From the NCBI RefSeq assembly GCF_003610235.1, contig NZ_RAPR01000001.1:2418001-2482000 (forward strand): DNA of 64,000 bases, given 5' to 3'. Both the position numbers and the translations under genes were made by a program. Shown here one piece after another: positions 42,566 to 51,385 of the stretch. Numbering within the stretch: position 1 is the first letter of the stretch; each line of letters begins with the position of its first letter. The notes under the pieces were generated by a model, which was given only the letters and a program-made list of their open reading frames with translations, ran no database searches and had not been told where the DNA came from. The DNA is from Catellatospora citrea. Its GTDB lineage: Bacteria; Actinomycetota; Actinomycetes; Mycobacteriales; Micromonosporaceae.

Positions 42566-43324
42566 TCACAGCCGGGTGTCCAGGATCGCGTCGGACAGCG
42601 CGATCACCCCGAACGTGCCGCCCTGCGGGTCGGCCAGCAGCGCGTAGTGCCCCACCGGCAGGTCCAGCGGCCCGCTCAGCACCGTGCCGCCGAGCTCCAG
42701 GCAGCGCGCGATCGTGGCGGCGCAGTCCTCGATCTCGAAGGTGACCCGCCAGTGCGCGGGGGTGCCGGCCGGGTAGCGCTCGTCCATCACGGACAGCCCG
42801 CCGACCGTGCGGCTGTCGACGAACCACTCGATGTGGTCGACGCCTTCGGCGATCTCGCTCTTGCGCTCGGACCAGTTGAACGCCTTGCCGTAGAAGGCCA
42901 CCGCGGTGGCCTCGTCCCAGGTCACGACCTCGGTCCAGCACATCGAGGCGGGCTCAGCCGCCACCTCGGCGCCGCCGGACGTGCCCCGCTGCCACAGCCC
43001 GAAGACCGCGCCGGCGGAGTCGGCGACCAGGGCGGCGCGGCCGCGCGGGCCGCGGTCGTGGGCCGGCACGAGCACCCTTCCACCGGCGTCGAGCACCGCC
43101 GCCACGCCGTCCTCGGCGGCCACCGCCGACACGTAGCACAACCAGGTCGACGGCCGGCCCGGCTCGGCCGGGAGCAGGCCCGCGACCGCGCGGCCGTCGA
43201 GCGCGAAAACCTCGCCCGGCGTCCATCCGAACAGCCCGCTGTAGAACGCCGCCGCACCGGCCGGGTCCGCGGTCACGTACTCCGCCCAGCACGGGGTGGC
43301 GGGCGCGTATCCCCTCACTCGCAT
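42566..43324 (-). CDS. VOC family protein (two glyoxalase-like domains)
   Basis: 252-aa protein with two vicinal-oxygen-chelate modules (about 1-120 and 130-250); each begins with a W(A/T)E-type strand (PCWAEYVTADP, MCWTEVVTWDE) and includes an AAFYSGLFGWT / VAFYGKAFNWS segment. Such tandem-VOC proteins of actinomycetes are often annotated glyoxalase/bleomycin-resistance or hydroxylase; no activity can be assigned. The ATG 43324 follows TAAGGT by 7 nt with no SD, so probably leaderless. Confidence 0.87.
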   Translation of the reverse strand: MRVRGYAPATPCWAEYVTADPAGAAAFYSGLFGWTPGEVFALDGRAVAGLLPAEPGRPSTWLCYVSAVAAEDGVAAVLDAGGRVLVPAHDRGPRGRAALVADSAGAVFGLWQRGTSGGAEVAAEPASMCWTEVVTWDEATAVAFYGKAFNWSERKSEIAEGVDHIEWFVDSRTVGGLSVMDERYPAGTPAHWRVTFEIEDCAATIARCLELGGTVLSGPLDLPVGHYALLADPQGGTFGVIALSDAILDTRL

Positions 43325-43462
43325 GCCCGCCACCTTAGGGCCATCCGTGGTTCACGGCGACCTCTGCGCGTGCCGTCCGACCCGCTCCGTTCGGCTGGCC
43401 GGACAGGCGATCCGGGCAGCCGGGGCAGTGCGCACGGGCCGATCGCGCGCGATGATGGCGCC

Positions 43463-44098
43463 ATGCTCCAGGATCGGTCCCTGCTCGCGGGGTGCAACAC
43501 GGCACTCAACGAGTCCGACGTGGTGGGCCTGCGGGTGAACTGGCCCGGCCGCACGGTGCGCCTGCTGCTGCACGTGCTCGCGCTGCCCGAACGCGGGCCG
43601 GTCGACTCCGACACCCGCCGGGCCCTGGTGTTCACCGGCGTCTGCCTGATGCGGGTGCTGCTGCGCGCGGACCGCTCCCTGAGCCGCGACTACGGCCACG
43701 CGATCGAGCTGACCGACGCCGACGCCGCGGACGCGTTCCTCGCCTCGGTCGGCTGGTCGAACCCGATGTACGGGTGGAGCTTCCTCGACGACCCCGAACT
43801 CACCCGCGACTGGCCCGCCACGGTGAGCCTGGTCCTGGCCGAGACCGGCCCGGCCACCCACTCCATGTACTGGTTCAGCGAGTGCGGCCGCCAGGAGCCC
43901 GGCGGCGACGCGGCCTACTGCATCGAAGGCGACATCCACTTCGAGCGCTTGGAGGTCGAGCGCGCCGACGGCTCCCCGGTGCCCCTGACCTCGTTCGCCG
44001 CCGACGGCCGCCGCTGGTGGGACGCTTTCCGCTCCGGCGACCCCCGCGTCTCCCCCACCGCCCAGCAAACCCAACCCCCCTCCCCCGCCTGGACGTGA
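43463..44098 (+). CDS. Conserved hypothetical protein
   Basis: 211-aa soluble protein that I do not recognise. It has a beta-strand-rich first half (ESDVVGLRVNWPGRTVRLLLHVLAL), several Trp and Asp residues, and a Pro/Thr/Gln tail. No signal peptide, helix-turn-helix or nucleotide motif. The ATG at 43463 is the first plausible start. Confidence 0.6.
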   Translation: MLQDRSLLAGCNTALNESDVVGLRVNWPGRTVRLLLHVLALPERGPVDSDTRRALVFTGVCLMRVLLRADRSLSRDYGHAIELTDADAADAFLASVGWSNPMYGWSFLDDPELTRDWPATVSLVLAETGPATHSMYWFSECGRQEPGGDAAYCIEGDIHFERLEVERADGSPVPLTSFAADGRRWWDAFRSGDPRVSPTAQQTQPPSPAWT

Positions 44099-44128
44099 GC
44101 ATCGGGTGTCGGCCGTCGGGGGCGGGCG

Positions 44129-44956
44129 TCAGACCGTCGCGGCGGCGGCGCGGGCCATGGCGTCGCGGTAGATCGGGCCGTGCAGGAAGCGGTCCGGCAG
44201 GGCGCGCATGGTCAGGCGCAGCGCGCGGACCGAGACCGACGCGGACAGGTCGGTGGTGGGCAGGCCCAGCATGCCGTAGATGCGGCGGGCCCAGCCCGGT
44301 TGCAGCGAGAACGCGGTCGCGGCCAGCCCGGTGTAGACCAGCCGGGCCGGGGTCAGCCCGAGGTGCCACGGCAGCGGCGGCGCCATCAGGAAGAACAGCG
44401 TGTCCAGGGCCTCCCGGGTCAGCGACAGCTCCGGGCGCATCCGCCGGTAGTAGGCGGCGACCTCGGCCGCCGTGCCCGGCACCGACGCCGGGTCCAGCCC
44501 GACCAGCGCGGCGGCCCGGCGCTGCTCGGTGTAGTACCCGTCGACGTCGGCGTCGCTCAGCTCCAGGCCCGCCCGGCGGGCCGTGCTCACGAACGACTCC
44601 ACCTCGGTGACGTGCACCCAGCGCAGCAGCTCGGGCTCGTCGATGCGGTACGTCTGGCCGGTGTGCCGGTCCACCGCCCGCATGCGGGCGTGCACGCCCC
44701 GGATCCGCCGCCCCGCGGCGCGGGCCTGCGCGGTGGTGCCGAACATGACGGTGCCGACGTAGTCCGCGGTGCGCATCAGCCGGCCCCACGGCTCGACCTT
44801 GTAGCTGGAGTTCTGCACCACCCCGGCGATCGCCCGGGGATGCAGCGCCTGCAGGAACAGCGAGCGCACCCCGGCGACCCAGAGCACCGGCTCGCCGTGC
44901 ACCCGCCAGGTCGTCGACCCTGGCCCGAACAGTCCGAGGTCGCTGGCATCGTCCAT
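44129..44956 (-). CDS. Oxygenase MpaB-family protein (DUF2236)
   Basis: 275-aa member of the DUF2236/MpaB/Lcp-like family, heme-dependent oxygenases related to latex-clearing protein. Family features are the early LWVAGVRSLFLQALHPRAIAGV block with the conserved His, the central RIRGVHARMRAVD and VHVTEVESFV containing the second histidine. Binding of b-type heme and oxidative cleavage are inferred from the family only. The start at MDDASDLG (44956) lacks a clear SD. Confidence 0.87.
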   Translation of the reverse strand: MDDASDLGLFGPGSTTWRVHGEPVLWVAGVRSLFLQALHPRAIAGVVQNSSYKVEPWGRLMRTADYVGTVMFGTTAQARAAGRRIRGVHARMRAVDRHTGQTYRIDEPELLRWVHVTEVESFVSTARRAGLELSDADVDGYYTEQRRAAALVGLDPASVPGTAAEVAAYYRRMRPELSLTREALDTLFFLMAPPLPWHLGLTPARLVYTGLAATAFSLQPGWARRIYGMLGLPTTDLSASVSVRALRLTMRALPDRFLHGPIYRDAMARAAAATV

Positions 44957-45077
44957 GCGTTCCAGCGTGCCATGCCCGCTGACCCGCCGGAACACCGTCG
45001 CGTCGGTCCGGCGCGCCCCGCGCGGGCTTCGACCCCTAATCATCCGGTATGCCCGGGTCGGCCGCCGTTCCCCGGAA

Positions 45078-45152
45078 GATCGCTCGACTTGCCCGGCACC
45101 TGGGCGAAAGGCGGTTCAAGATACGCACCTGTGCCGGGCAAGTCGAGCGATC
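45078..45152. repeat. Intergenic palindromic repeat, family A copy 3 (inverted)
   Basis: 22-bp perfect arms beginning GATCGCTCGACTTGCCCGGC (45078-45099) and ending AAGTCGAGCGATC (45152). The interior is the reverse complement of the interiors of copies 2 and 4 (TTCAAGATACGC here against GCGTATCTTG there), so the element lies in the opposite orientation. Between the minus-strand MpaB and amylase genes. Confidence 0.78.
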
Positions 45153-45190
45153 AAGGGCGAGGGCCGCAGCGCGAGCCGCGCGCCCCGCGG

Positions 45191-46630
45191 CTAGCTGATC
45201 TTCGCGTTGAGGTGGATGGCGATGGCGTCGTGGGCCGCGACGTTGGCCGCGAACCAGCCCGCGGCGTCCACCGTGATCACGGGACCGGTGCAGGCGGCGC
45301 CGCTCTTCTCCCCGTGGATCACGTCGCAGTACCGGCCCGCGGGCAGGTTGGTCTGGTACGAGCGCCCGTTGACCGCCCCGTCCTCGTCGTTGATCGTGAG
45401 GTACCCCTTGCCGTTGCGCCCGAACGCGATGTGGTTGCTGCCGTTGTCGTACCAGTTGACGACGGTGGTGCCCTTGACCGCGTTGTGGAAGCCGACCATG
45501 TTCGCGATGACCTGCCAGCGGTGCTCGCAGCGCCAGCCGCCCGAGAAGCACGTCGCGTTGTTCGTCTTGCCGTTGGCGTCCGACGGCGGCCCCTGGTCCT
45601 TGTTGCTGAACTCGTAGCTGCTCATCACCGTCGGCGAACCGTAGGGCCAGGCCAGCATGAACGCGTTGGCCAGCGCGTAGACGCCGTTGTCCTGGTAGGT
45701 CAGGATGTCGCCGCCCTCACGCTGGGTGTCGTGGTTGTCGACGAACACGGCCGCCTTGGCCGTGGCGAGGTGCCCCCACGGCTCACCGAAGTTCTTCAGG
45801 TAGGCCAGCTTCTCGTGCCGGAACACCCGCCCCAGGTCCTTGCCGTAGCGGAACTCGTGCACGTCGCCGTTGCCGGTGTACTCCGTCGGCTGCACCGGCT
45901 CGCCCGCGCCGTAGATGACCTCCTGCACGTGGTACACCGAGCGGGACAGCTTGCCCTTGATCGCGGCGATGTCGGCTGCGGGCATGTGCTTGCTGGCGTC
46001 CCAGCGGAACCCGTCGACCCCGAGGGTGAGCAGGTCGTTGAGATAACCCGCGAGCTTCGTGCGGACGTAGTCGCTCTCGGTCTTCAGGTCGGCGAGGTTG
46101 ACCAGCTCGCAGTTCTGCACCTCGTAGCGGTCGCCGTAGTTGACGATGTCGTCGTTGCCGTTGCGGCCGCAGTGGTGGAAGTCCTGCGTCTGGTAGATGC
46201 CCGGATAGGTGTACAAGGTGTAGGTCGAGCCGGCCCAGCCGGTGCCCGAGCCGACACCGGTCATGTGGTTGACCACCGCGTCGACGATGACCTTCACGCC
46301 CGCGTTGTGGCAGGTGGTGACCATCGACTGGAACTGGGCGCGGGTGCCCTTGCGGGACTCGACCCGGTAGCTGACCGGCTGGTACGCGACCCACCACTGC
46401 TGGCCGCGCGCGTGCTCCTGGGGCGGGGACACCTGCACGTAGCCGTAGCCGCGCGGGCCGAGGAAGTTAGTGCACTCGGCCGCGACCGAGGGCCAGTTCC
46501 ACTCGAAGAGCTGGACGATGACGTCGTTGCTGCCCGAGGGGGCTGCGGCCGCGGGGGCGGCGGCCGGGATCGGCAGCGTGGCGGCGAGGACCGCCGCCAG
46601 CGCCAGGGGGAGAAGTCTGCGTCGTTGCAT
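45191..46630 (-). CDS. Secreted alpha-amylase (GH13)
   Basis: 479-aa exported alpha-amylase (endo-1,4-glucan hydrolase). Signal peptide 1-30 (ending PAAAAPS). GH13 regions are all present: DAVVNHMTG (I), GFRWDASKHM with the nucleophile Asp (II), the Glu of QEVIYG (III) and FVDNHDTQ (IV). The length suits a catalytic barrel plus the carboxy-terminal beta-sandwich, without an extra starch-binding domain. The start follows GGAG by 8 nt. The upstream region has repeated GTTTCA/TGAAAC and TTGCGGCAA motifs, candidates for sugar-responsive LacI-type control. Confidence 0.95.
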   Translation of the reverse strand: MQRRRLLPLALAAVLAATLPIPAAAPAAAAPSGSNDVIVQLFEWNWPSVAAECTNFLGPRGYGYVQVSPPQEHARGQQWWVAYQPVSYRVESRKGTRAQFQSMVTTCHNAGVKVIVDAVVNHMTGVGSGTGWAGSTYTLYTYPGIYQTQDFHHCGRNGNDDIVNYGDRYEVQNCELVNLADLKTESDYVRTKLAGYLNDLLTLGVDGFRWDASKHMPAADIAAIKGKLSRSVYHVQEVIYGAGEPVQPTEYTGNGDVHEFRYGKDLGRVFRHEKLAYLKNFGEPWGHLATAKAAVFVDNHDTQREGGDILTYQDNGVYALANAFMLAWPYGSPTVMSSYEFSNKDQGPPSDANGKTNNATCFSGGWRCEHRWQVIANMVGFHNAVKGTTVVNWYDNGSNHIAFGRNGKGYLTINDEDGAVNGRSYQTNLPAGRYCDVIHGEKSGAACTGPVITVDAAGWFAANVAAHDAIAIHLNAKIS

Positions 46631-46690
46631 GAGGACACTCCGGACGTACGAGGGGACGGATCGTCGCGCAGCGGTGCATGGAGCAGGCGG

Positions 46691-46739
46691 ATGAAACCGC
46701 ATTGAAACCTTGCGGCAATATTCACAAGAAGTTTCAATG
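46691..46739 (-). promoter_or_regulatory. Repeated motifs upstream of amylase gene
   Basis: TGAAAC occurs at 46692 and 46703 and its complement GTTTCA at 46731; TTGCGGCAA (46710-46718), an odd palindrome, lies between. The region is 60-110 bp upstream of the start and AT-richer than its surroundings. Possible operators for a maltose-type LacI regulator. Confidence 0.4.
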
Positions 46740-46806
46740 AAGTCAACGAATCCCGGAAGGATCGGCACGACCGCTCACGCAAGATCTTCCAACCAGGAGC
46801 GGTGCC

Positions 46807-47739
46807 TCAGCCGAGCAGACGGGCGGCGGAAGCCAGATATTCACGGCCCTCGTCAGGGGCGCCGTGCCGGATCATGTAGAGGCCCGACGACACGCGTTCG
46901 GTGAAGCCCCACTCCCAGATCGCCTGCTCGTCCACGCCGGTCGCCGCGGCCAGGCGCGCGCAGTAGCCCCGCACCAGTCCGACCGGGTCCGCCGCCGCCA
47001 GCACCTCGTCCGTCCAGCCGCGCACCGCCACGCCCAGGTCGTAGGCCGGATCGCAGAGGAAGCCGTCCGGGTCGATGAAGACATGGCCCGACTCCGCGCC
47101 GGGCCGGGGCGACAGCACCGCGAGCGCGTTGTCCGGGTGCGGATCGCCGTGGCAGACCACGCTGCGGTCCAGGTCGAACGCGGCCGCGCGGCGGCGCGCG
47201 TAGCCGACGGCCCGCTCGACGACCGCGGCCGGGCAGGGCTCCCCGGTCTCCGGCCACAGCTCGACGATCAGCTCGGCGAGCGTGCTGGCCTTGTCCGTGC
47301 CTGGCGGAACGGCCGCGTCCGGCGGCCGGGGCACGAGCCAGGCCTGCCGCAGCGTCGCGGCGAGCACGTCCAGCACGTGCTCCGGCGACGGCGCGGTGCT
47401 GCCCAGGGCCGGGCCGAGCGGTTCCAGCAGCGCGGCGTCACGTTCCGGATCGTGGGCGTACAGCCGGACGTAACCGTGCCCGTCCGCGGCCGCGATGGTG
47501 CGCACCTGCCCCGCGAAGCCGTCCCCGGGCGGCGCGAGCCGCAGCACCGCCTCGGTGCCGTCGGCCCTGGCCACGCGCAGCACCAGCGCCGCCGACCCGC
47601 CGTCCAGCGCCGCGCCGGGCGTCAGCGACCAGTCGGCGCACACCTGCGCCAGCCGCTCCGGCAGCTTCGCCAGCCAGTCGCGGCCCGGCACACCCTTGCT
47701 CAGCGCGGTGCGCCGCATCCGGTCGGGAAACTCGATCAC
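46807..47739 (-). CDS. Aminoglycoside phosphotransferase family, APH(6)-like
   Basis: 310-aa kinase-fold protein of the aminoglycoside/hydroxyurea kinase group that includes streptomycin 6-phosphotransferase. Catalytic loop VVCHGDPHPDN and metal motif IDPDGFLCDPAYDLG are intact; the amino-terminal RLAQVCADWSLTPGAALDGG is typical. It could inactivate an aminoglycoside or phosphorylate a cell metabolite; there is no adjacent antibiotic biosynthesis gene. Start GTG 47739 is tentative. Divergent from the 169-aa exported protein. Confidence 0.85.
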   Translation of the reverse strand: MIEFPDRMRRTALSKGVPGRDWLAKLPERLAQVCADWSLTPGAALDGGSAALVLRVARADGTEAVLRLAPPGDGFAGQVRTIAAADGHGYVRLYAHDPERDAALLEPLGPALGSTAPSPEHVLDVLAATLRQAWLVPRPPDAAVPPGTDKASTLAELIVELWPETGEPCPAAVVERAVGYARRRAAAFDLDRSVVCHGDPHPDNALAVLSPRPGAESGHVFIDPDGFLCDPAYDLGVAVRGWTDEVLAAADPVGLVRGYCARLAAATGVDEQAIWEWGFTERVSSGLYMIRHGAPDEGREYLASAARLLG

Positions 47740-47928
47740 GGCCCCACGATCCCATCCGCCGAGCGGCTCGACCAGCGGATTTCCCTCGGCTGCCCGGTGC
47801 GCCCGCCGACGCGGCGCCCGAGTGGCGAAGGGCTCCGTCGTGGGCCCGGCATCCCGGCCGGTATCGGATCCGTTACGAAAGATGCGTACGGCACGCGGCA
47901 CGTGGCCTTCGCTGGCTACCGTCCCGCC

Positions 47929-48438
47929 ATGATCTCGCTCGGCCCGGTCACCCGTGTCAGAACCCTCGTCCTCGGCTTCTTCGCCATCGCCGTCGCCGCC
48001 TCCGTCGGGGCCGGTGTCCTGCTGCAGGGTCCGGCCACCGCCTCCGCGGGCACCTATGACGGCCACGTCACGTTCGACATGCCGGCGGACTGGGTGGCCG
48101 AAGGCTGTGCCACGCCGGAGCCCGGCTGCGTGCGCGTGGCCCCGCCCGGAACCCCGGTCCACACCGGCGTGTTCGTGGTCGTCGTGCCGAGGGACGCTTC
48201 CGACCTGCCCGTCTCCCCCGAGATGCGACACGTCGACGCGCCGGGGATCGAGTCGCTCACGGTGGACGGCCGGCAGGCCACCCGCATCGAGCGCGGCGGG
48301 ACCGTCGCCGCGGACCTGCTGACGGTGCAGCTGGACGAGGCCGGGAGCATGGCCATGGTCAGGTGCGGGGGCGACCCGGAGATCGTCGCCACCGGCTGCG
48401 ACGTCGTCATGGACTCCCTCGAGATCACCTGGCCATGA
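47929..48438 (+). CDS. Small exported protein of unknown function
   Basis: 169-aa protein with an amino-terminal signal or anchor helix (about 8-35) and a ~130-residue extracytoplasmic domain with four cysteines (EGCATPEPGCV; VRCGGD; TGCDVV) that could form two disulphides. TACCGT lies 6 nt before the ATG. Not recognised. Confidence 0.7.
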   Translation: MISLGPVTRVRTLVLGFFAIAVAASVGAGVLLQGPATASAGTYDGHVTFDMPADWVAEGCATPEPGCVRVAPPGTPVHTGVFVVVVPRDASDLPVSPEMRHVDAPGIESLTVDGRQATRIERGGTVAADLLTVQLDEAGSMAMVRCGGDPEIVATGCDVVMDSLEITWP

Positions 48439-48478
48439 TCAGCGCGGTACCGGGCACCGGCGGAGGTTAGGCTCAGCC

Positions 48479-49240
48479 ATGCTCGCGCGCGCCTGGGGAA
48501 TGGCCAGATCTCTCGTGATGTACCACGGCATTCCCGGCCGCCACCGGCGGATGCGCCGCTTCTACGGGCAGTTCCTCGGTCCGGGCGACCTGGCCTTCGA
48601 CGTCGGCGCGCACGTCGGCAGCCGGGTGCGCCCGTGGCGGCGGCTCGGCGCGCGGGTGCTCGCGATCGAGCCGCAGCCCGACTGCCTGCGCGTGCTGCGC
48701 CTGTTCTTCGGACGCGACCCGGGCGTGACCATCCTGCCCACCGCCGTCGGCGCGCGGCCGGGCACGGCCTCGCTCGCGCTGTCCTCGGCCACCCCGACGG
48801 TGTCCTCGCTGTCGCACGAGTGGATCGAGTCGGTGACCGCGGCCGACGAGCGCTTCGCCGAGGTCCGCTGGGACCGCTCGGTCGAGGTCGAGGTGGTCAC
48901 CCTGGACGATCTCATCGCGACGCACGGCGAACCGGCCTTCTGCAAGATCGACGTCGAGGGCTTCGAGGCGGACGTGCTGCGCGGGCTGTCCCGGCCGCTG
49001 CGCGCGCTGTCCTTCGAGTACCTGCCGTTCGCCCACGACGCCGCCCTCACCACACTGGACCTGGTCGAACAGCTCGGTGAGCGCGCGGCCGGCTACGAGT
49101 ACAACTACGCGCCCGTGGAGACCATGCGTTTCGCGAGCGCGCAGTGGCTCGACGCGACAGGCCTGGTGCAACTGCTGGAGGAGCGCTTCCGCGCGCTCGG
49201 CCGCTCCGGCGACGTCTACGCCCGCGCCCGCTCGCTGTAG
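48479..49240 (+). CDS. FkbM family methyltransferase
   Basis: 253-aa SAM-dependent methyltransferase of the FkbM family, O-methylating sugars, lipids or polyketides. SAM-binding motif FDVGAHVGSRVRPW (a Gly-Ser variant of DxGAnxG), acidic strand end AIEPQPD, and the family's KIDVEGFEADVLRGL. Leaderless: TAGGCT 5 nt before the ATG. Its 3' end overlaps the convergent phosphatidyltransferase gene by 25 bp. Its position beside a glycosyltransferase/pterin-like cluster suggests it modifies that product (inference). Confidence 0.9.
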   Translation: MLARAWGMARSLVMYHGIPGRHRRMRRFYGQFLGPGDLAFDVGAHVGSRVRPWRRLGARVLAIEPQPDCLRVLRLFFGRDPGVTILPTAVGARPGTASLALSSATPTVSSLSHEWIESVTAADERFAEVRWDRSVEVEVVTLDDLIATHGEPAFCKIDVEGFEADVLRGLSRPLRALSFEYLPFAHDAALTTLDLVEQLGERAAGYEYNYAPVETMRFASAQWLDATGLVQLLEERFRALGRSGDVYARARSL

Positions 49241-49956
49241 CCCTCCACCCGGGCCGGGCGGCTCGCCGGAAGCCGTCGCCGCCACAGGAAGATCACGTCG
49301 CGGCCGAAGGACTCGGTGAGCAGGGCCAGCGCGCCCACCAGCGCGACGACGGCCACCGGCCGGGGCAGCACGTCCGCGGCGGCGGTCACCAGGACGATGC
49401 CCTGGATCGCGGCCACCACCTTGCGCCAGTACCGCGGGAACAGCTGCCCGCGCAGCCACGGCAGCACCCAGGTCGCGACGACGTACACGTAGCGCATCGC
49501 GCCGATCGCCAGCACCCACAGCCCCGCGGCCGGGGCGACGTAGCAGCTCAGCACGAGGATGAGGAACGCGTCGACCTCCATGTCGAACCGCGCGCCGAAC
49601 GCCGACGCGGTGGCCGTGCGCCGCGCGACCTTGCCGTCGACCGCGTCCAGCACCAGCGCCACGACCGTGATCCCGACCAGCACCGGCACCGGCACGTCAC
49701 CGGCGAAGGAGGCCGCGGTCAGCGCGGTGACACAGCCGACGAGCGCGGCCCGGGTCTGGGTGACCAGGTCGGCGGGTCCGAACGCGACCAGCCCGGCGGT
49801 GTGCATCGCCCGGGTCAGCAGCACGCACGAGCCGAGCGCGTACACGGTCCCCGCGGCCCGTCCGGCGGGGCCGAGGCCGACCGCCGCCGACAGCAGCGCG
49901 AGCATGGCGAACTGGAGCAACAGCCCGATCACCGGGCCCGGTCTCACCGGCGGCAC
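49216..49956 (-). CDS. CDP-alcohol phosphatidyltransferase
   Basis: 246-aa integral membrane enzyme with six or so helices. The CDP-alcohol motif DG-x2-AR-x8-G-x3-D-x3-D is complete in VDGKVARRTATASAFGARFD plus MEVDA. It transfers a phosphatidyl group, or a related phospho-group, from a CDP-linked donor to an alcohol. GTG 49956 is chosen for GGAGG 4 nt upstream. Divergent from the 50001-56626 operon with a 44-bp gap, so promoters overlap; it is probably functionally linked to that cluster. Confidence 0.88.
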   Translation of the reverse strand: MPPVRPGPVIGLLLQFAMLALLSAAVGLGPAGRAAGTVYALGSCVLLTRAMHTAGLVAFGPADLVTQTRAALVGCVTALTAASFAGDVPVPVLVGITVVALVLDAVDGKVARRTATASAFGARFDMEVDAFLILVLSCYVAPAAGLWVLAIGAMRYVYVVATWVLPWLRGQLFPRYWRKVVAAIQGIVLVTAAADVLPRPVAVVALVGALALLTESFGRDVIFLWRRRLPASRPARVEGYSERARA

Positions 49957-50000
49957 CGTACCTCCGTTAGGTTCGACCTTGATCCGAGGAGAGGAAGCCG

Positions 50001-50981
50001 ATGGCATCCTACGCGCGTGCGTTCTGGACGGCCGCGCCCGGCGCGGGCGAGATCCGCCCCGTGGCGCTGCCCGATCCGGGCCCCGGCGAGGTGCTGGTGC
50101 GCACCGTCCACTCCGGCGTGAGCCGGGGCACCGAGACGCTGGTCTTCCGCGGCGAGGTCCCGCCCGGCCAGTACGCCGTGATGCGCGCACCCTTCCAGGA
50201 GGGCGACTTCCCGGGACCGGTCAAGTACGGCTACCTCAACGTCGGCGTCGTCGAGCAGGGCCCGCCGGACCTGCTCGGACGCACCGTGTTCTGCCTGTAC
50301 CCGCACCAGACCCGTTTCGTCGTCCCGGCGGGCGCGGTGGTGCCGGTGCCCGACGGCGTGCCCGCGCGGCGTGCCGTGCTCGCGGGCACCGTGGAGACCG
50401 CGGTCAACGCGCTGTGGGACGGCCCGCCGCTGGTCGGCGACCGGATCGCGGTGCTCGGTGCGGGCATGGTCGGCTGCTGCGTCGCGGCGCTGCTGGCCCG
50501 CTTTCCCGGGGTGTCGGTGCAGCTGGTGGACACGAATCCGGAGCGGGCGACGGTCGCGGCCGCGCTCGGCGTCGCGTTCGCCTCGCCCGAGGCCGCCCAC
50601 GGTGACTGCGACCTGGTCTTCCACGCCTCCGCCAGCGGCCCCGGCCTGCAGCGTGCCCTGGACCTGCTCGCCCCGGAGGGCACCGTCGTCGAGCTGAGCT
50701 GGTACGGCGACCGCGCGGTGCACCTGTCCCTGGGCGGGGCCTTCCACTCCGGACGGCTGACCGTCCGCGGCAGCCAGGTCGGCACGGTCTCCCCGGCCCG
50801 CGCCGCGCGCCGCTCCTACGCCGACCGGCTCGCGATCGCCCTGGACCTGCTGCGCGACCCGGCCTTCGACGCGCTGCTGTCCGGCGAGTCGAGCTTCGAC
50901 CGGCTGCCCGAGGTGCTGGCCGGCCTCGCCGACGGCAGCCTGCCCGCCCTGTGCCACACCATCAGCTACGACGGAGAGTGA
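50001..50981 (+). CDS. Medium-chain dehydrogenase/reductase without zinc site
   Basis: 326-aa MDR-superfamily oxidoreductase. GroES-like domain at ~1-115 and 290-326; Rossmann motif [10 protein letters not shown] at about 151-160 with acidic VDTNPER for NAD(P) binding. The usual zinc cysteine/histidine pattern is missing ([10 protein letters not shown] where a Cys-Gly-Ser/Thr-Asp would be), resembling BchC-like and quinone-type members. ATG preceded by GAGGAGAGGAAG. First gene of an apparently single transcript to 56626. Substrate unknown; presumably an alcohol of the cluster's product. Confidence 0.85.
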   Translation: MASYARAFWTAAPGAGEIRPVALPDPGPGEVLVRTVHSGVSRGTETLVFRGEVPPGQYAVMRAPFQEGDFPGPVKYGYLNVGVVEQGPPDLLGRTVFCLYPHQTRFVVPAGAVVPVPDGVPARRAVLAGTVETAVNALWDGPPLVGDRIAVLGAGMVGCCVAALLARFPGVSVQLVDTNPERATVAAALGVAFASPEAAHGDCDLVFHASASGPGLQRALDLLAPEGTVVELSWYGDRAVHLSLGGAFHSGRLTVRGSQVGTVSPARAARRSYADRLAIALDLLRDPAFDALLSGESSFDRLPEVLAGLADGSLPALCHTISYDGE

Positions 50982-50986
50982 CCCCC

Positions 50987-51385
50987 ATGTTCAGCGTGAC
51001 GGTCCGCGACCACATGATGATCGCCCACAGTTTCCGGGGCGAGGTCTTCGGCCCGGCGCAGCGCCTGCACGGCGCGACGTTCGTGGTCGACGCGACGTTC
51101 AAGCGTGCCGAGCTCGACCCCGACGACATCGTGGTCGACATCGCCGCCGCGTCGCAGGAGCTCAACGCCGTCGTCGGCGCGCTGAACCTGCGCAACCTCG
51201 ACGACGACCCCGCGTTCGCGGGCGTGAACACCACGACCGAGAAGCTCGCCCAGGTCATCGCGGACCGGCTGGCGGCCCGGGTGCACGCGGGCGCGTTCGG
51301 CGAGAACGCGCGCGGACTGGCCGGGATCGCGGTGACGCTGCACGAGTCGCACATCGCCTGGGCCAGCTACGAGCGGCCCCTGTGA
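50987..51385 (+). CDS. Divergent PTPS/QueD-family protein lacking active-site residues
   Basis: 132-aa tunnelling-fold protein related to 6-pyruvoyl-tetrahydropterin and 6-carboxy-tetrahydropterin synthases. It keeps IAHSF (His14), RLHG (His28), NLDDDPAF and the Glu of NTTTEKLAQ and [13 protein letters not shown]. But the third zinc histidine of RLHGH is Ala30, and the position of the catalytic Cys four residues before His28 is Ala24. It may therefore bind a pterin or pyrimidine without the classical reaction. The ATG lies 5 nt after the previous stop codon with GGAGAG upstream. Confidence 0.8.
   Translation: MFSVTVRDHMMIAHSFRGEVFGPAQRLHGATFVVDATFKRAELDPDDIVVDIAAASQELNAVVGALNLRNLDDDPAFAGVNTTTEKLAQVIADRLAARVHAGAFGENARGLAGIAVTLHESHIAWASYERPL

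Noticed and set aside
50987..51385. Calling this queD (queuosine biosynthesis)
   Set aside because: Catalytic Cys and one zinc His are missing and no queC, queE or queF is nearby.
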